From: Pseudogymnoascus destructans
Lineage: Eukaryota > Ascomycota > Leotiomycetes > Thelebolales > Thelebolaceae
Direction: 5' to 3'
DNA: 64,000 nucleotides
Assembly (NCBI RefSeq): GCF_001641265.1
Contig: NW_020167552.1
Location: 124,001-188,000 of the forward strand
The notes under the pieces were generated by a model. It was not told the DNA's origin. It was given only the letters and a program-made list of their open reading frames with translations, and searched no databases. Of this stretch, positions 44,103-54,468 are shown piece by piece (position 1 is the first letter of the stretch; every line of letters starts with the position of its first letter). Position numbers and translations under genes: made by a program.

Positions 44103-44777
44103 CTAGTGTCCCAACCACTGGAAGGTAACAGCAACAGGGCCGGGAATCTGGGACACAATCTGTGCTGGGTTTGGCACGGCTGGGACGTACCACGCCGAGC
44201 TGCCGCCATATGCAAGAAGGCCATCGATTTGCTACATCAGAAAATCAGCACAGGTGCTAGGCATCCGTGTAACGGGGTTCTCACATGGAAACTTACGTTG
44301 AATACACTAGGTGTTGTACCCGCTGCGCAGTTGATTACTGAGTCGGTCACGGCACATGGACCTTTGCTAGTCGAGATAGTGAAGCCATTATCTATGTTTT
44401 TCAAGCATTAGTATCGTAAACAGGAGGGGAGGGCCGAAAGACAGTCGAGGACACTTACCGAGTGGGATAGCTGTGATTTTGGCGCATACTCCAGCATACC
44501 AGGTGCCAGCTGTGATGAGACAACCCTTATGGATTCCGTCGTAGTATCCCTCGAGGTAACCCGGGCCAGAAAATGTGGCGGCGGTAGATGTAGGTGAAGC
44601 ACTAGTAGTAGTAGTTGGGTCTGCAGTTGTGCTGGCAGTCGTGCTGGCAGTCGTGCTGATGGTTCGAATCTCATCACAGTTATCCCAGTCCACTGGGGAG
44701 CTGTCCCCAGCATTAACTGAGCTTAAGACAGCAGCAAAGGGCAACAAGTATGTTGCAACAAGCGTGAAGGAAACCAT
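44103..44777 (-). CDS. Small secreted protein resembling the RNase T2 C-terminal domain
   Basis: Three exons (44777-44459, 44391-44297, 44231-44103) with GTAAGT...AG introns give 180 residues. Residues 1-23 are a signal peptide (VATYLLPFAAVLSSVNA). A Thr/Ser-rich linker covers about 35-70. The remainder (GYLEGYYDGIHKGCLITAGT, WYAGVCAKITAI, GFTISTSKGPCAV, then QIDGLLAYGGSSAWYVPAVP) resembles the domain that follows the catalytic domain in fungal T2 ribonucleases. The two catalytic histidine motifs of RNase T2 are absent. It is therefore probably secreted and non-catalytic; binding to RNA or wall polymer is speculation. Confidence 0.75.
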
Positions 44778-45361
44778 GATGAAATACGTTGAACTCTAAA
44801 ACTCAACAAAGTTGAGGGTTGTTTCTGGTGCTAAGTTGGAACATGAGAAATGCGTGTGTTTATACACAGCACAAAAATACGGGTGTTTCCAATAGATCCC
44901 AAGGCTCTATAAAACGGAGCTATTGCCCAGGTAAGCCCCACGTGCATTCCCCGAACAGTCTATTCATTAGTGTTGGGAGAAGTGTATACAGCGAAGCAAA
45001 ATTGGGCTGCAACGACGATAAATTAGGAAAGGTTAGCGGCGAATCACGGCTCTCGGCACCTTATAGAACATGTACGGAGTAAGAAACATGCACGGCGATA
45101 GATAGTATACTCTTTACTATACACGTCTCCCACTGCTGAGGTGTTGGAAACTGATGAAGAGCCTGTTCGAGGAATTCACGTGGGTCAAACGAGTCAAGGG
45201 CGTCGATCCGGGATGATGCATGTGGGTGTCGTGACATATGTAGTTCGGAGAAGAGTGCGCATTTTTAGCTTCCCTCAACAGTTGGGGTATCCTGATGTCG
45301 CAATACGTAACCTGTTCAAATATTCTCATGCTCAAAGAACAATTATAAAGTCAGCAACTTA
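44778..45361. other. Intergenic, upstream of secreted protein gene
   Basis: No gene recognised; it contains the presumed promoter of the minus-strand gene and, at its right end, the TA target of element H. Confidence 0.4.
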
Positions 45362-47160
45362 TTTCACATGCGAGCTGCGCACACAAGCGAGCTGCGCATG
45401 ACAACATCAAAAATTGACTATTCCTACTACTACACTACCACCACCCTACATAATGGCTCTTATTCAATTGCAATTGATTCCTGGCGCCTCTCGCACGTAC
45501 GGGCATTATGTTCTATAGTACCATATGTGCCACAGCGCCGCTGTGGGCCCTTAGAGCCCACCTGCCGACTACTCTCACTTGCCACCTCCGTTCGGACTTG
45601 AGCATCAACCTCGGCACTCTAAAGGATATCCTCTCCATCTCGTACGGAGAGACTACCCCCTTGCATTATACGCCTCTTGCGCTTTCTTTCCCTCCTGTTT
45701 TTCTGTTCATTTGCCACTTGTAGAGCCTTAACTTCTGCCTTGAGTAGAACAACAGAATACATCATAACCTAAGCTCTTTTAGCAAGCCGGCTTAGTGCGT
45801 TAATTGAGCTAGGAGAGCTATTCTGATGCTGTATAATGCGGTTCTCTGTTTGAAAGTCAAGCTCACTTATAGTTTGAGGAGACTTTGAAGTCTAATTGTT
45901 ACTCTTAACTATAGGAGGAGTTGGAGTTCTTAAGTGTAGATTTAAGTAAGAGAGAACATTCTGCGGGTCGTACGGAACTAGTCCTGTAGCTCGGAACCCA
46001 CTCTTAATGTTCTGCTCTGTAAATGCAGCTTTGAATGCTTCTTTAAATGCAGAGAGAAACTCAAGCTTCGTAATATGGTTTAGCTGGTTTCGTATGAAGG
46101 TTTCAATCTAACGTCTGTACCAAAGCTTTAGCAGAGCAAAGCAGCTAACATCAAGTGGCTGAAGGATGTGCGAGGAGTGTAGTGGGACAGAGGGTGATTA
46201 TCTTCCGTTCTGTACAGTAGTGTTGAAATTGAGCTAAGAGGTGGCTCTTATGTCCATTAAGAATGAGAAGGCGATAGGTTCCGATTGAACGACTGTTTGT
46301 ATGTCGATCGTAGTGTTAAATCCACTCATACCTAATTGAATTTGAAGTCCACCCATTCTCACTTAGTGTAATTACCCAATCATCTGGTAATCCCGAGTCC
46401 TCGTACTAAGCAGAGAGGTGATTCTACGCCTTGAAAATGATGAACGGCAGAAGTGCCCATCCGTATAAATTGACACCTTAGATAATTGACACCTACTCTC
46501 TATTCCCTAGCTGTATAGTCTTCGGACAGCTCTTTGCTTCTAAGCTTGTAACTACCTTTGCAGTAGTAATAACTCCTATTACAAAACCTACTTCATCAAA
46601 GTTGTAGATATCCTGCTCTAAGATGCCATATTTTGCGACTATGTTTCGTACGAGAGAGAACCACCCTTGAGTTATCTTAGGATCTTCACATTTTGCTCAT
46701 TTATAATCGTACTTCCAACTGAACTTTGCTTTGATTTCCGTACGACGCTTAATGAAGTTGGTAGTCTAGTTCTTCCTAATAGGGCTCTCGCCTCGTTTAG
46801 AGAGTAGAAGGTTAGCAATTTCTTGTACGGCTTGTGGCTAGGGTGAAAATCCACATGAGTCTAGGTTGAGGATGTACCAAACGAGAGCTAACTCTTCGTA
46901 CAGAGTCAACTTACGTGAGTTAGCGGTATAGTTGCGTCAGGAAGATATTCCATTCATTCTGCTAGCGAGAGTTCTAGGTGATACATCGTACGACATTGCA
47001 GCGGCTCGGACACTATTAAATTGATGTTGTTTAAGTGCTTGAATAGCTGATAGTATTCTACCCTCTCGATTAGAGGATTTAGCTTGTGTTGTCTGCTGTC
47101 AAGTTGACGCGTTTTGGTGTTGTCGTGCGTAGCTCGCTTGTGCGCAGCTCGCATGTGAAA
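45362..47160 (-). mobile_element. pogo-type element H, RIP-damaged
   Basis: Inverted termini of about 45 bases (TTTCACATGCGAGCTGCGCA) with TA at 45360-45361 and 47161-47162 bound 1799 bp, close to the size of the 4231 element. Confidence 0.88.
45450..47050 (-). pseudogene. Zinc-knuckle pogo transposase relic of element H
   Basis: Broken frames contain KYGILEQDIYNFDEVGF-type coding near 46600, QLGNREWVSII, GWTSNSIRYEWI, RLLILNGHKSHLL (Asn where the catalytic Asp should be) and, at the end, a decayed knuckle RRCGTYGTIEHNARTC with Tyr for the second Cys. Many TAG stops replace CAG or TGG. It is a cousin of the 4337-5992 transposase. Confidence 0.78.
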
Positions 47161-47162
47161 TA

Positions 47163-47661
47163 CGTTATTTCCTTGCCAAGATAGTTGCAGGAAGCTTGTC
47201 ATGGGAGGAGGTCTAGCGCCACATACATCCAAGCATTTATTGGCAACCGAAATTGGTGGAGAATGCCGTTTGCTTTGCACCCCTACACCCCACGTTCACC
47301 ACAGCTCACCTCTGATTGTCTGCCGGCTGTACCCGATCTTGAGCTTCGATATCATTCTTCGATTAGTGTAGAGGCTAGAATAATTTATTGGCTTAGCATC
47401 TAGCAGTTGGTAATAGTCCTTGTCGCTGACAACAACCACTGACCTGGTTTTCTTTCCCTTGGATAGAGCTTCTCGTAAGGTATAGTGTATGTACCCTTCG
47501 ATATATATATACACAATGCAAGTTGGCTTCAATTCCTCGGGTTTTTTTTGTCGCGCGCAGAGTTTGTTCTATACTCTCATTTCAATTGTCCGGCAACTTG
47601 GGATCTCTTGAACCAGTCCTTTCGTTTGGCATCATTGCCACTGTCACTCTCTACATCTACG
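47163..47661 (+). promoter_or_regulatory. Purple acid phosphatase promoter region
   Basis: A TATATATATA box at 47501-47511 lies about 150 bases before the ATG. No other motif is claimed. Confidence 0.45.
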
Positions 47662-50544
47662 ATGAAAACAACAACAGCGCTATTTGTACTCGGCGCACTG
47701 TCGACAGCGACGAACGCAGTGCCAGCGCCTGTGGTTGATACTGTGTATCCGTATACCGGCCCCGATGTCCCTATTGGCGACTGGGTTGACCCGACCATCA
47801 ATGGCAATGGCAAGGGCTACCAACGCCTCGTTGAGCCTCCTGCTGTCAAACCGGCTTCGGAAAACCCCACGAACAATGTCAATGTCATATCATTAGCATA
47901 TCTTCCAGATGGGATGAACATCCACTACCAGACTCCGTTCAGTTTAGGTGTTGCCCCATCTGTCAAATGGGGTACTGATCCTAACAAGCTGTACAAAACT
48001 GCAACTGGAAATTCTCACACGTATGTTAGCTCTCCTTCACTTACGTTGAGCCATACAGTATTCTGACGTTGGATTGATGTTTAGATATGACCGAACTCCA
48101 CCTTGCTCTCTTATTTCCTCTGTCACCCTATGTAGCCAATGGTTCCACGAGGTCCCAATCAAGAACTTGCAACCAGGCACAACGTATTATTACCAGATTC
48201 CTGCTGCCAATGGTACCACTGTTTCGGATGTCGAGAAATTTACTACAGCTCGTGCTGCAGGACAGGAAGGCGAGTTTTCTGTGGCTGTCTTAAACGACAT
48301 GGGGTATACCAATGCCGGTGGAACACTTACGCAGATGAGCCTCGCCGTCGACGATGGAGTTGCCTTTGCTTGGCACGGTGGAGATATCAGTTATGCAGAT
48401 GATTGGTACTCCGGTATCATTCCCTGCGAATCCAGCTGGCCGTTGTGCTATAACGGCTCTTCTTCCCAGTTCCCTGGTGGCGTGGTCGACAACCCGGATT
48501 ACCTTGAGCCACTCCCCGAGGGAGAGGTTCCCACCCAAGGAAGCCCACGCGGCGGTGACATGAGCTCCCTGTACGAGTCTAACTGGGATCTTTGGCAACA
48601 ATGGGCCAACACCATTACTACCAAGGTGCCTTACATGGTTCTGCCTGGTAACCACGAAGCAGCATGTGCCGAATTTGATGGCGGCCATCACGAATTATCT
48701 GCTTACCTCAACGATAACAAAGCAAACTCAACTGGCAACTCTACAAACTACCTCACTTATTACAGTTGTCCAGAATCCCAGAGGTAAGAACTGACAACGA
48801 ATTTTATACTGCTTGTATTATCTTCAAGATGGCACATGCTAATTATATTAGAAACTTCACCGCCTATATGAACCGCTTCAAAATGCCTGGAGATGAAACT
48901 GGTGGCGTAGGAAACTTCTGGTACTCCTTCGACTACGGCCTTGCCCACTTTGTTTCTATCGACGGTGAAACAGATTACGCGTACAGCCCTGAATGGCCCT
49001 TTGTACGAGACCTTAAGAATGGCGAATCTCACCCTCTGAAGACGGAGACCTATCCTACAGATAGTGGACCTTTTGGCAGAATCGATGGCACCTGGCAAGA
49101 TAATACCGGATACGAGCAGTATCAGTGGTTGGCAAAGGATCTTGCTAGCGTCAACCGTACCAAGACTCCCTGGGTCATTGCCATGAGCCATCGTCCAATG
49201 TGGAGTTCAAGCACCTCGTCATACCAAACGTATATCAGAGCAGCTTTCCAAAATCTGATGCTCCAGAATGGTGTGGACGCTTATTTGTCTGGCCATATTC
49301 ATTATTATGAGCGTATGTACCCTCTTACGTCTACTGGAGCTGTCGACTCAGGCTCTGTCATCAACCAAAACACCTACAGGACCAATCCAGGTGTTTCGAT
49401 GACGCATATTATCAACGGCATGGCTGGTAATATCGAAAGCCACAGTATTCTATCTGGAAAGATACAGCCCAAGACCGCTGTCCTTGATATGACACACTAC
49501 GGATTCAACAAGCTCACCTTTTTCAACTCTACTGCAATGAAATTCGCCTTCGTGCTTGGAAAGGATGGCTCTATTGCTGACGAAGTTACTTTGCTTAAGC
49601 CTAACGCCAATGTCAGTTCTACCAGCACCTCTGCCTCTGCCACTGCCACCACAAGCGGCCTTACCACGCTCACTAGCGGTACCAGCACGAAGACCTGCAT
49701 TCTCAGAATGTAAGTTTCCATCCCGTTTCGGAACTCTGTTCGCTCTCTAATTTCCAATCACCACAGATCTTCAACGACCATTGGTACTGCTTCTACCTCC
49801 GGACCGTCCTCTCCTAATACCGTCGATTCTTCCACAACCGATACTTCACCTCCTACTACCGTTCATTCTTCCACAACCGAGACTTCCTCTCCTACTGCAG
49901 TTGATTCTTCCGCATCCGAGACGTTGTCCGGCGCTACTGATACCGCGTCGTCCTACACATCCTCAACGGTTTACACTACTGTCACATCTATCATCTCTTC
50001 TTGCAAACCAACGGTTACAAACTGCCCTTATACCACGGCTCCTATCACTGTAACAGATACCATCATCGGCTACACAACTTACTGCCCCGTTAGCGGATCA
50101 CCTACCGGAACCGTCCTTCAGACTATCCATGCTCAGGCAGCCACCAGCGATGTTCCATACACGACGTCTACTGTCTACAAGACAACCACGTCCACTATCA
50201 GCTCCTGCGCCGCAACAGTGGTAGACTGCCCATACACAACTGTCCCATTTGTAGCTACCGTTGTCGTTGTTGACTACACCACTTACTGCCCCGTTGCAAC
50301 TGCTTCCGCAACTACCCCTAAAGGGAGTGTCGAGGCCGTCCCTGTCGCAACTTCTTCCGCAACCACTCCTAAAGGAAGTGTCGAGGCCGTTCCCGTCGTA
50401 GGTGGCTCCGCAGCTACCGCTAAAGGAAGTGTCGAGACCGTCCCTGTTGTCGGTGGTTCCACAACCACTCCTAAAGGAACTGTGTTTTCAATGTTATGGC
50501 AATGCTTCCAACTCATCGTCGATCGCAGAAATATAGCGAATTAG
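47662..50544 (+). CDS. Purple acid phosphatase with Ser/Thr-rich wall-type tail
   Basis: Exons 47662-48020, 48085-48783, 48852-49709 and 49767-50544 (all GT-AG) give 897 residues. A signal peptide (KTTTALFVLGALSTATNAVP) is followed by a fibronectin-like N-terminal domain. The metallophosphatase core has VLNDMG, GGDISYADDW, GNHE, AMSHRPMW and GHIHYYERMYP, which supply the seven metal ligands. After about residue 640 the protein becomes a Ser/Thr/Pro-rich tail. The tail has two Cys-containing modules (TVYTTVTSIISSC and TVYKTTTSTISSC types, each followed by a CPYTT and a YTTYCPV) seen in fungal wall proteins, and four TPKGSVEAVPV-like repeats. The last residues (FSMLWQCFQLIVDRRNIAN) do not look like a GPI signal. 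It probably frees phosphate outside the cell. Confidence 0.92.
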
Positions 50545-50746
50545 GCACTTTCGGGAGAAGCACTTGAAGGATCGAAGGTGCCATATGTGTAGCGAAGATC
50601 TACTACATGAGATACATCGTCTTGTTACCGAACGAAATTACCACGTAAAAGAAACCGCATCGGACATTGATACCAATTAACGAAACGCTTCATTATCATG
50701 TAGTATGCGATCGCTATTGAAATACAAAAAGCTAAAAGACTGCCTC

Positions 50747-51613
50747 TCATAGAACACGTAAACGCTTTGCATCTTCGCGTGGTCGCTTTAGAACTGGCCT
50801 ACATCTTAATGTAGGTCGGTGAAAGTCGATAATTAATGCCCGCCCAAGTTCTTCATTCCAAAGAACATTTTCAGGCCGAAGGTCTTCGTGGACGATTCCC
50901 AAGGCTTCGATGTCCTTATTCGATTTGTGAATATCTCTAAGAAGCCCCGGAGTCAGTTCCATCGTTGCAATGCTATCGCCCCCCCAGCCCATGACGAGCA
51001 TGTGACGGATCTCCCCAACCCCATGAAGATTTTTTTTTTTTGCCAGGTCGATTGTACCGAGGAAGACAGGAACAGCGGATGCTTGAGCCTTCTGCAGGAT
51101 TTGATATACCTGCGCTTCGCGGGAGACTTCTTTCCAGAGGCCCGATGTGGTCCCTTTCCCAACGACAACATAGCCATATTTAGCACAAATGAGTTTAAAC
51201 GGCACACCGTATGCCCCGCAATATCCAAGGGGCATGCATCGGTCATGTTTTCGTCCAGTTGTGCCTTTAGTAAACCCATCAAATCCTCCGAGGTGATGGG
51301 GTGTTTGATGAAATCTAGACCCCGACGATGAAGCTTCACGTTTGGACAACACTCGACTAAGATACCTCCCATCTGTACCTCTAATAAACATCTCTGGGTG
51401 CATAACTGTGCATCATGGCGTTTCGAATGGCTGCCTTGATCTTTCCCAGCCTCGGTTGATGAGCCGCTCGTTGCGAGAAGGGGAAGATGTGACTTGGCTA
51501 AAGCCTCGTTTGCGTGCGGTCGCTTGATTCGAGTCAGAGCCTGACGATTCTGGCGACTGCATCTGGTGTGGGACATCTGAGGGAGCACAGCTGGCTTGAG
51601 ACCTCGTGGGCAC
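50747..51613 (-). pseudogene. Fungal protein-kinase-like gene, frameshifted
   Basis: A basic Ser-rich part with RKRGFSQV (51613 side), then CTQRCLLEVQMGG and CCPNVKLHRRG in a second frame, then GVPFKLICAKYGYVVVGKGT back in the first frame, and finally GIVHEDLRPENVLWNEE and IIDFHR. The last two are the kinase catalytic-loop and metal-binding motifs. This order matches a fungal-specific kinase-like family that is often amplified near transposons. At least two frame changes (near 51420 and 51230) break it. A poly-T run at 51031-51040 lies within it. Confidence 0.75.
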
Positions 51614-51639
51614 TCGGCGACCCGCTTTCTATTTGGAAA

Positions 51640-52055
51640 TCGAATCCTGCTAGGAATTCAATCTAATGAGCCTGCCGGTTATTAATGGATACTTTCTTCA
51701 TGAAGTAAACCAGATTATTATGATCAGTCCTCACTATCACTAGGAAATTGCTATCCTGCATGTAGTGACGCTAATGATTAAAGGCCGCCATAATGGCTCT
51801 ACGTCCTTAAGCATCCTTAAGTAGAAGGCAATGGGGTCGCGTCACCCCTGCTTCATCTATGTACAGCTAGGTTAGGATTGCTACAATACCCATTCCTAAA
51901 CCGTCCGTCTATAACCTTATAGGCTGACTAGGATTAAAGTGGCAGAGGAGCAGAGCGGACGTAAAGGCTTCCTTTAGCGTCCGAAAAGCCTCTGCTACCT
52001 CACCGTTCTACAAGAACAGCCTACTCTTCTTTCCCTTCTTGCTCCCCTTTAGGAG
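51640..52055 (-). pseudogene. Ty3/Gypsy RNase H relic, RIP-damaged
   Basis: Minus-strand translation across stops gives LLKGSKKGKKS, EAFRTLKEAFTSALLLCHFN, QLYIDEAGVTRP and VRTDHNNLVYFMKKVSINNR followed by QAH and FLAGFDFQI. This is the Gypsy connection and RNase H region. Stops fall where Trp and Gln are expected. Confidence 0.75.
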
Positions 52056-52063
52056 CCCTGTGA

Positions 52064-52909
52064 GGGGTTGGGGAGGCCCAAGCCTTTATAGCGGGGGCCG
52101 ACCGCAGGCTTAGGATCGACGCTGGGGCTTACTTCCCCACCGACCAGGGCAAGATCGACTTCTGCGTCATGTCCTTCGCCGCCGGGCCGGCGGCGAAGTG
52201 GGAGCGTCACGAGAGACGTGAGGGGCTGGGGAATACTACGTGGGACGAGTTCAAGGTTTGGATCATGGACTCCATCATCGACCCAGCGAACCGGAACTTT
52301 GACGCTATAACGTCCTACAACTCCGCAAGGCAAGGGGACCACCAGTCGGCAGAAGACTTCGCAGCGTACCTTGACACCCTAGAGCTGGAGCTCCGGATCG
52401 ACGACGAGAAGCAGCGGAGAGACAACCTCTACGCCAAGCTAAGGGAGGAGGTCCAACGCAACCTCCTCCAACGAGACGAGGTCCCCGAGACGCGGCAAGG
52501 CCTACTATCACTCGCAACTCGGATTGAAAACGCCCACCGGTTGGCCGAGAGGCGGTCGACCCGTAGGAGGACCGACGGGGCCCTCAAGGCCACCGGGGAT
52601 GACCTAGGTCGCAGCCCTTGGTCAGCGGCAAGGGCTAGAGGGGCAGGAACCCAGAGCCGCGGAAACGAGGGGGGAGCCCCGTCCGCAAGCACCAGGAGAG
52701 AGGATCCGCGGGGAGACCCAACCACCAGTCCAAACAGGACGCCAGCGGGGCCCAGAACGGACCGGCGGGGCAACGGCTGCCACGGTTGCGGGTCGGCCGA
52801 GCATCACCTGGCTCAGTGCCCCGAGGCCGTCTGCTACAACTGCAACAAGAAGGGTCACATATCGCCCAGCTGTCCAGACCTGACGGGAAAAGCGGAGTCC
52901 CGGCGGTGA
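52064..52909 (+). CDS. Gypsy Gag with zinc knuckles, 5'-truncated
   Basis: The frame is open from 52064 to the TGA at 52907-52909. It contains a capsid-like helical region (WERHERREGLGNTTWDEFK, ELRIDDEKQRRDNLYAKLRE), a basic disordered stretch, and two Cys/His knuckles (CHGCGSAEHHLAQC and CYNCNKKGHISPSC) that bind the RNA genome. Conventional translation could start only at internal ATGs such as 52169, so the natural start has been lost. The last 25 bases overlap pol in the -1 frame. Confidence 0.82.
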   Translation, partial: GVGEAQAFIAGADRRLRIDAGAYFPTDQGKIDFCVMSFAAGPAAKWERHERREGLGNTTWDEFKVWIMDSIIDPANRNFDAITSYNSARQGDHQSAEDFAAYLDTLELELRIDDEKQRRDNLYAKLREEVQRNLLQRDEVPETRQGLLSLATRIENAHRLAERRSTRRRTDGALKATGDDLGRSPWSAARARGAGTQSRGNEGGAPSASTRREDPRGDPTTSPNRTPAGPRTDRRGNGCHGCGSAEHHLAQCPEAVCYNCNKKGHISPSCPDLTGKAESRR

Positions 52910-52935
52910 TATCAACCGCCTACCAACGCCGGGAC
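52885..52935 (+). promoter_or_regulatory. -1 ribosomal frameshift signal: slippery GGGAAAA plus hairpin
   Basis: GGGAAAA at 52885-52891 is in the exact X-XXY-YYZ phase of the gag frame (ACG GGA AAA). After a five-base spacer, GTCCCGGCG (52897-52905) pairs perfectly with CGCCGGGAC (52927-52935), a 9-bp GC-rich stem. A shift here moves ribosomes from gag into pol, skipping the gag stop at 52907. Confidence 0.85.
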
Positions 52936-54468
52936 AACGACGAGGTCAACCCTCAACGGCGCCGGCTTGTGATACCAATTACAGTCATGACAGCAGGCGG
53001 GGTGGAGAGAGTTGAGAGGGCCCTTATCGACAGCGGGGCTAAAGAGAACTGCGTACGCCAGTCTCTCGCTGTGGAGTGCGGATGGGAACCACAAGGCGGA
53101 GTTCAGGATGGCCTGACGACCCTCGAGGGAAGGGAGGTCTGGACGTACGGTACACACAAACTGGAGGTGAGGGCGACTGACAGTGAGGGGCGCTCGTTGA
53201 CGGCCCGTCACCAGTTCGTAGCGTGCGCATTCGAGGGATTAGATGTGAACGTCATCCTGGGCTACCCATGGCTAGCGAGCACTGACCCCACGATTGGATA
53301 CCAAGGGGGAACCTGGCAATTCCCGGGGAACCCAAACCCTATAGAGGAGGTGGGGCCGGAGGAGTTCTACGAGGCGGCTAAGGAGGCCGGGGGGAACTAC
53401 GGCGTGCTAAGGCCCCGGGCATTAGGGCGACGGCGAGTGGGGGTGGTGATGGGTGGCCTACCCAGCATCGCAGGCGGGCCGGAAGAGGTCCACCTGCCAT
53501 TGCAGTACCAACCGTACGCTGACGTCTTCGATGCTGAGAAGGCGGGGTTGCTCCCTGAACACCACCCTATGGAGCACAAGATCAAACTGATCGAAGGTAA
53601 GGAGCCACCGTGGAGCCCAGTCTACCCTCTCGGCGGGCCAGAGCTGGAGACGCTCCGAGAATACCTCGATGATGGCCTAAAGAAAGGTTGGATCCGGCGA
53701 TCGATTAGCCCAGCGGGGGCCCCAATACTATTCGTGCCGAAGAAGGATGGCGGCCTCCGATTGTGTGTGGATTACCGCGGGTTAAATGCGGTGACGATAC
53801 GCAACCGGACCCCCCTTCCTCTTATCACCGAGACCCTAGACCGACTAAGGCGGTCGAGAATATTCACAAAACTGGATCTTAAGGACGCCTACCATAGGAT
53901 ACGAATACGCGGTGGCGACGAGTCGAAGACGGCGTTCCGCACCCGGTATGGCCACTTCGAATACCTAGTCATGCCATTCGGCCTCTCCAATGCACCAGCG
54001 ACTTTTCAGGCGTATATCAACCAAGCCCTCATTGGGCTGGTTGACGTTACCTGTGTGGTCTACCTCGATGATATCCTTATCTTCTCTGAAGACCCGACCT
54101 GTCACCGGGACGCCGTGATGGAAGTACTCAATAGGCTTCGGATGCACCAGCTTTACGCTAACCTCAAAAAGTGCGTGTTCGAAACGGACAACGTTGAGTT
54201 CCTAGGGTTCATTGTAGGCCCACAGGGCATTAGCATGGACCCGGCCCGGGTCGTAACCGTCCAGGAGTGGCCGGTCCCGCGGTCAATCAAGGACGTGCAA
54301 GTCTTTCTCGGCTTCGCCAACTTCTACAGGCGCTTCATTGAGGGCTATTCACGCGTGGCAGGCCCTATGACGAACCTGCTTAAGACCACAGGGGTTGATA
54401 AGGCCAGAGCCCCTTCCGTAATAAGTCTCGGTCTGGTCGGGAAATTCAGGAGTCATGGCGTAACATAG
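52888..54468 (+). CDS. Gypsy Pol (protease and RT), 3'-truncated
   Basis: Entered by the -1 shift. The aspartic protease has ALIDSGAKENCV (about 53020-53055) and a later VILGYPWLAS. Reverse transcriptase follows: LFVPKKDGGLRLCVDYRGLN, LDLKDAYHRI, FGLSNAPATFQ and the catalytic CVVYLDDILIFS (about 54050). Coding homology ends at about 54415; the last 18 residues to the stop at 54468 are read from the joined sequence. RNase H and integrase are absent, so it is inactive. Confidence 0.88.
   Translation, partial: KSGVPAVISTAYQRRDNDEVNPQRRRLVIPITVMTAGGVERVERALIDSGAKENCVRQSLAVECGWEPQGGVQDGLTTLEGREVWTYGTHKLEVRATDSEGRSLTARHQFVACAFEGLDVNVILGYPWLASTDPTIGYQGGTWQFPGNPNPIEEVGPEEFYEAAKEAGGNYGVLRPRALGRRRVGVVMGGLPSIAGGPEEVHLPLQYQPYADVFDAEKAGLLPEHHPMEHKIKLIEGKEPPWSPVYPLGGPELETLREYLDDGLKKGWIRRSISPAGAPILFVPKKDGGLRLCVDYRGLNAVTIRNRTPLPLITETLDRLRRSRIFTKLDLKDAYHRIRIRGGDESKTAFRTRYGHFEYLVMPFGLSNAPATFQAYINQALIGLVDVTCVVYLDDILIFSEDPTCHRDAVMEVLNRLRMHQLYANLKKCVFETDNVEFLGFIVGPQGISMDPARVVTVQEWPVPRSIKDVQVFLGFANFYRRFIEGYSRVAGPMTNLLKTTGVDKARAPSVISLGLVGKFRSHGVT

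Larger units (their letters stand above)
52064..54415 (+). mobile_element. Ty3/Gypsy internal fragment, undamaged but truncated at both ends
   Basis: GC-rich gag, protease and RT without LTRs. The 5' end lacks the start of gag (an in-frame TGA is at 52061-52063), and the 3' end breaks off after the RT thumb (TNLLKTTGVDKARA) before RNase H and integrase. No RIP-type stops are seen, in contrast to the relic on its left. Confidence 0.85.
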
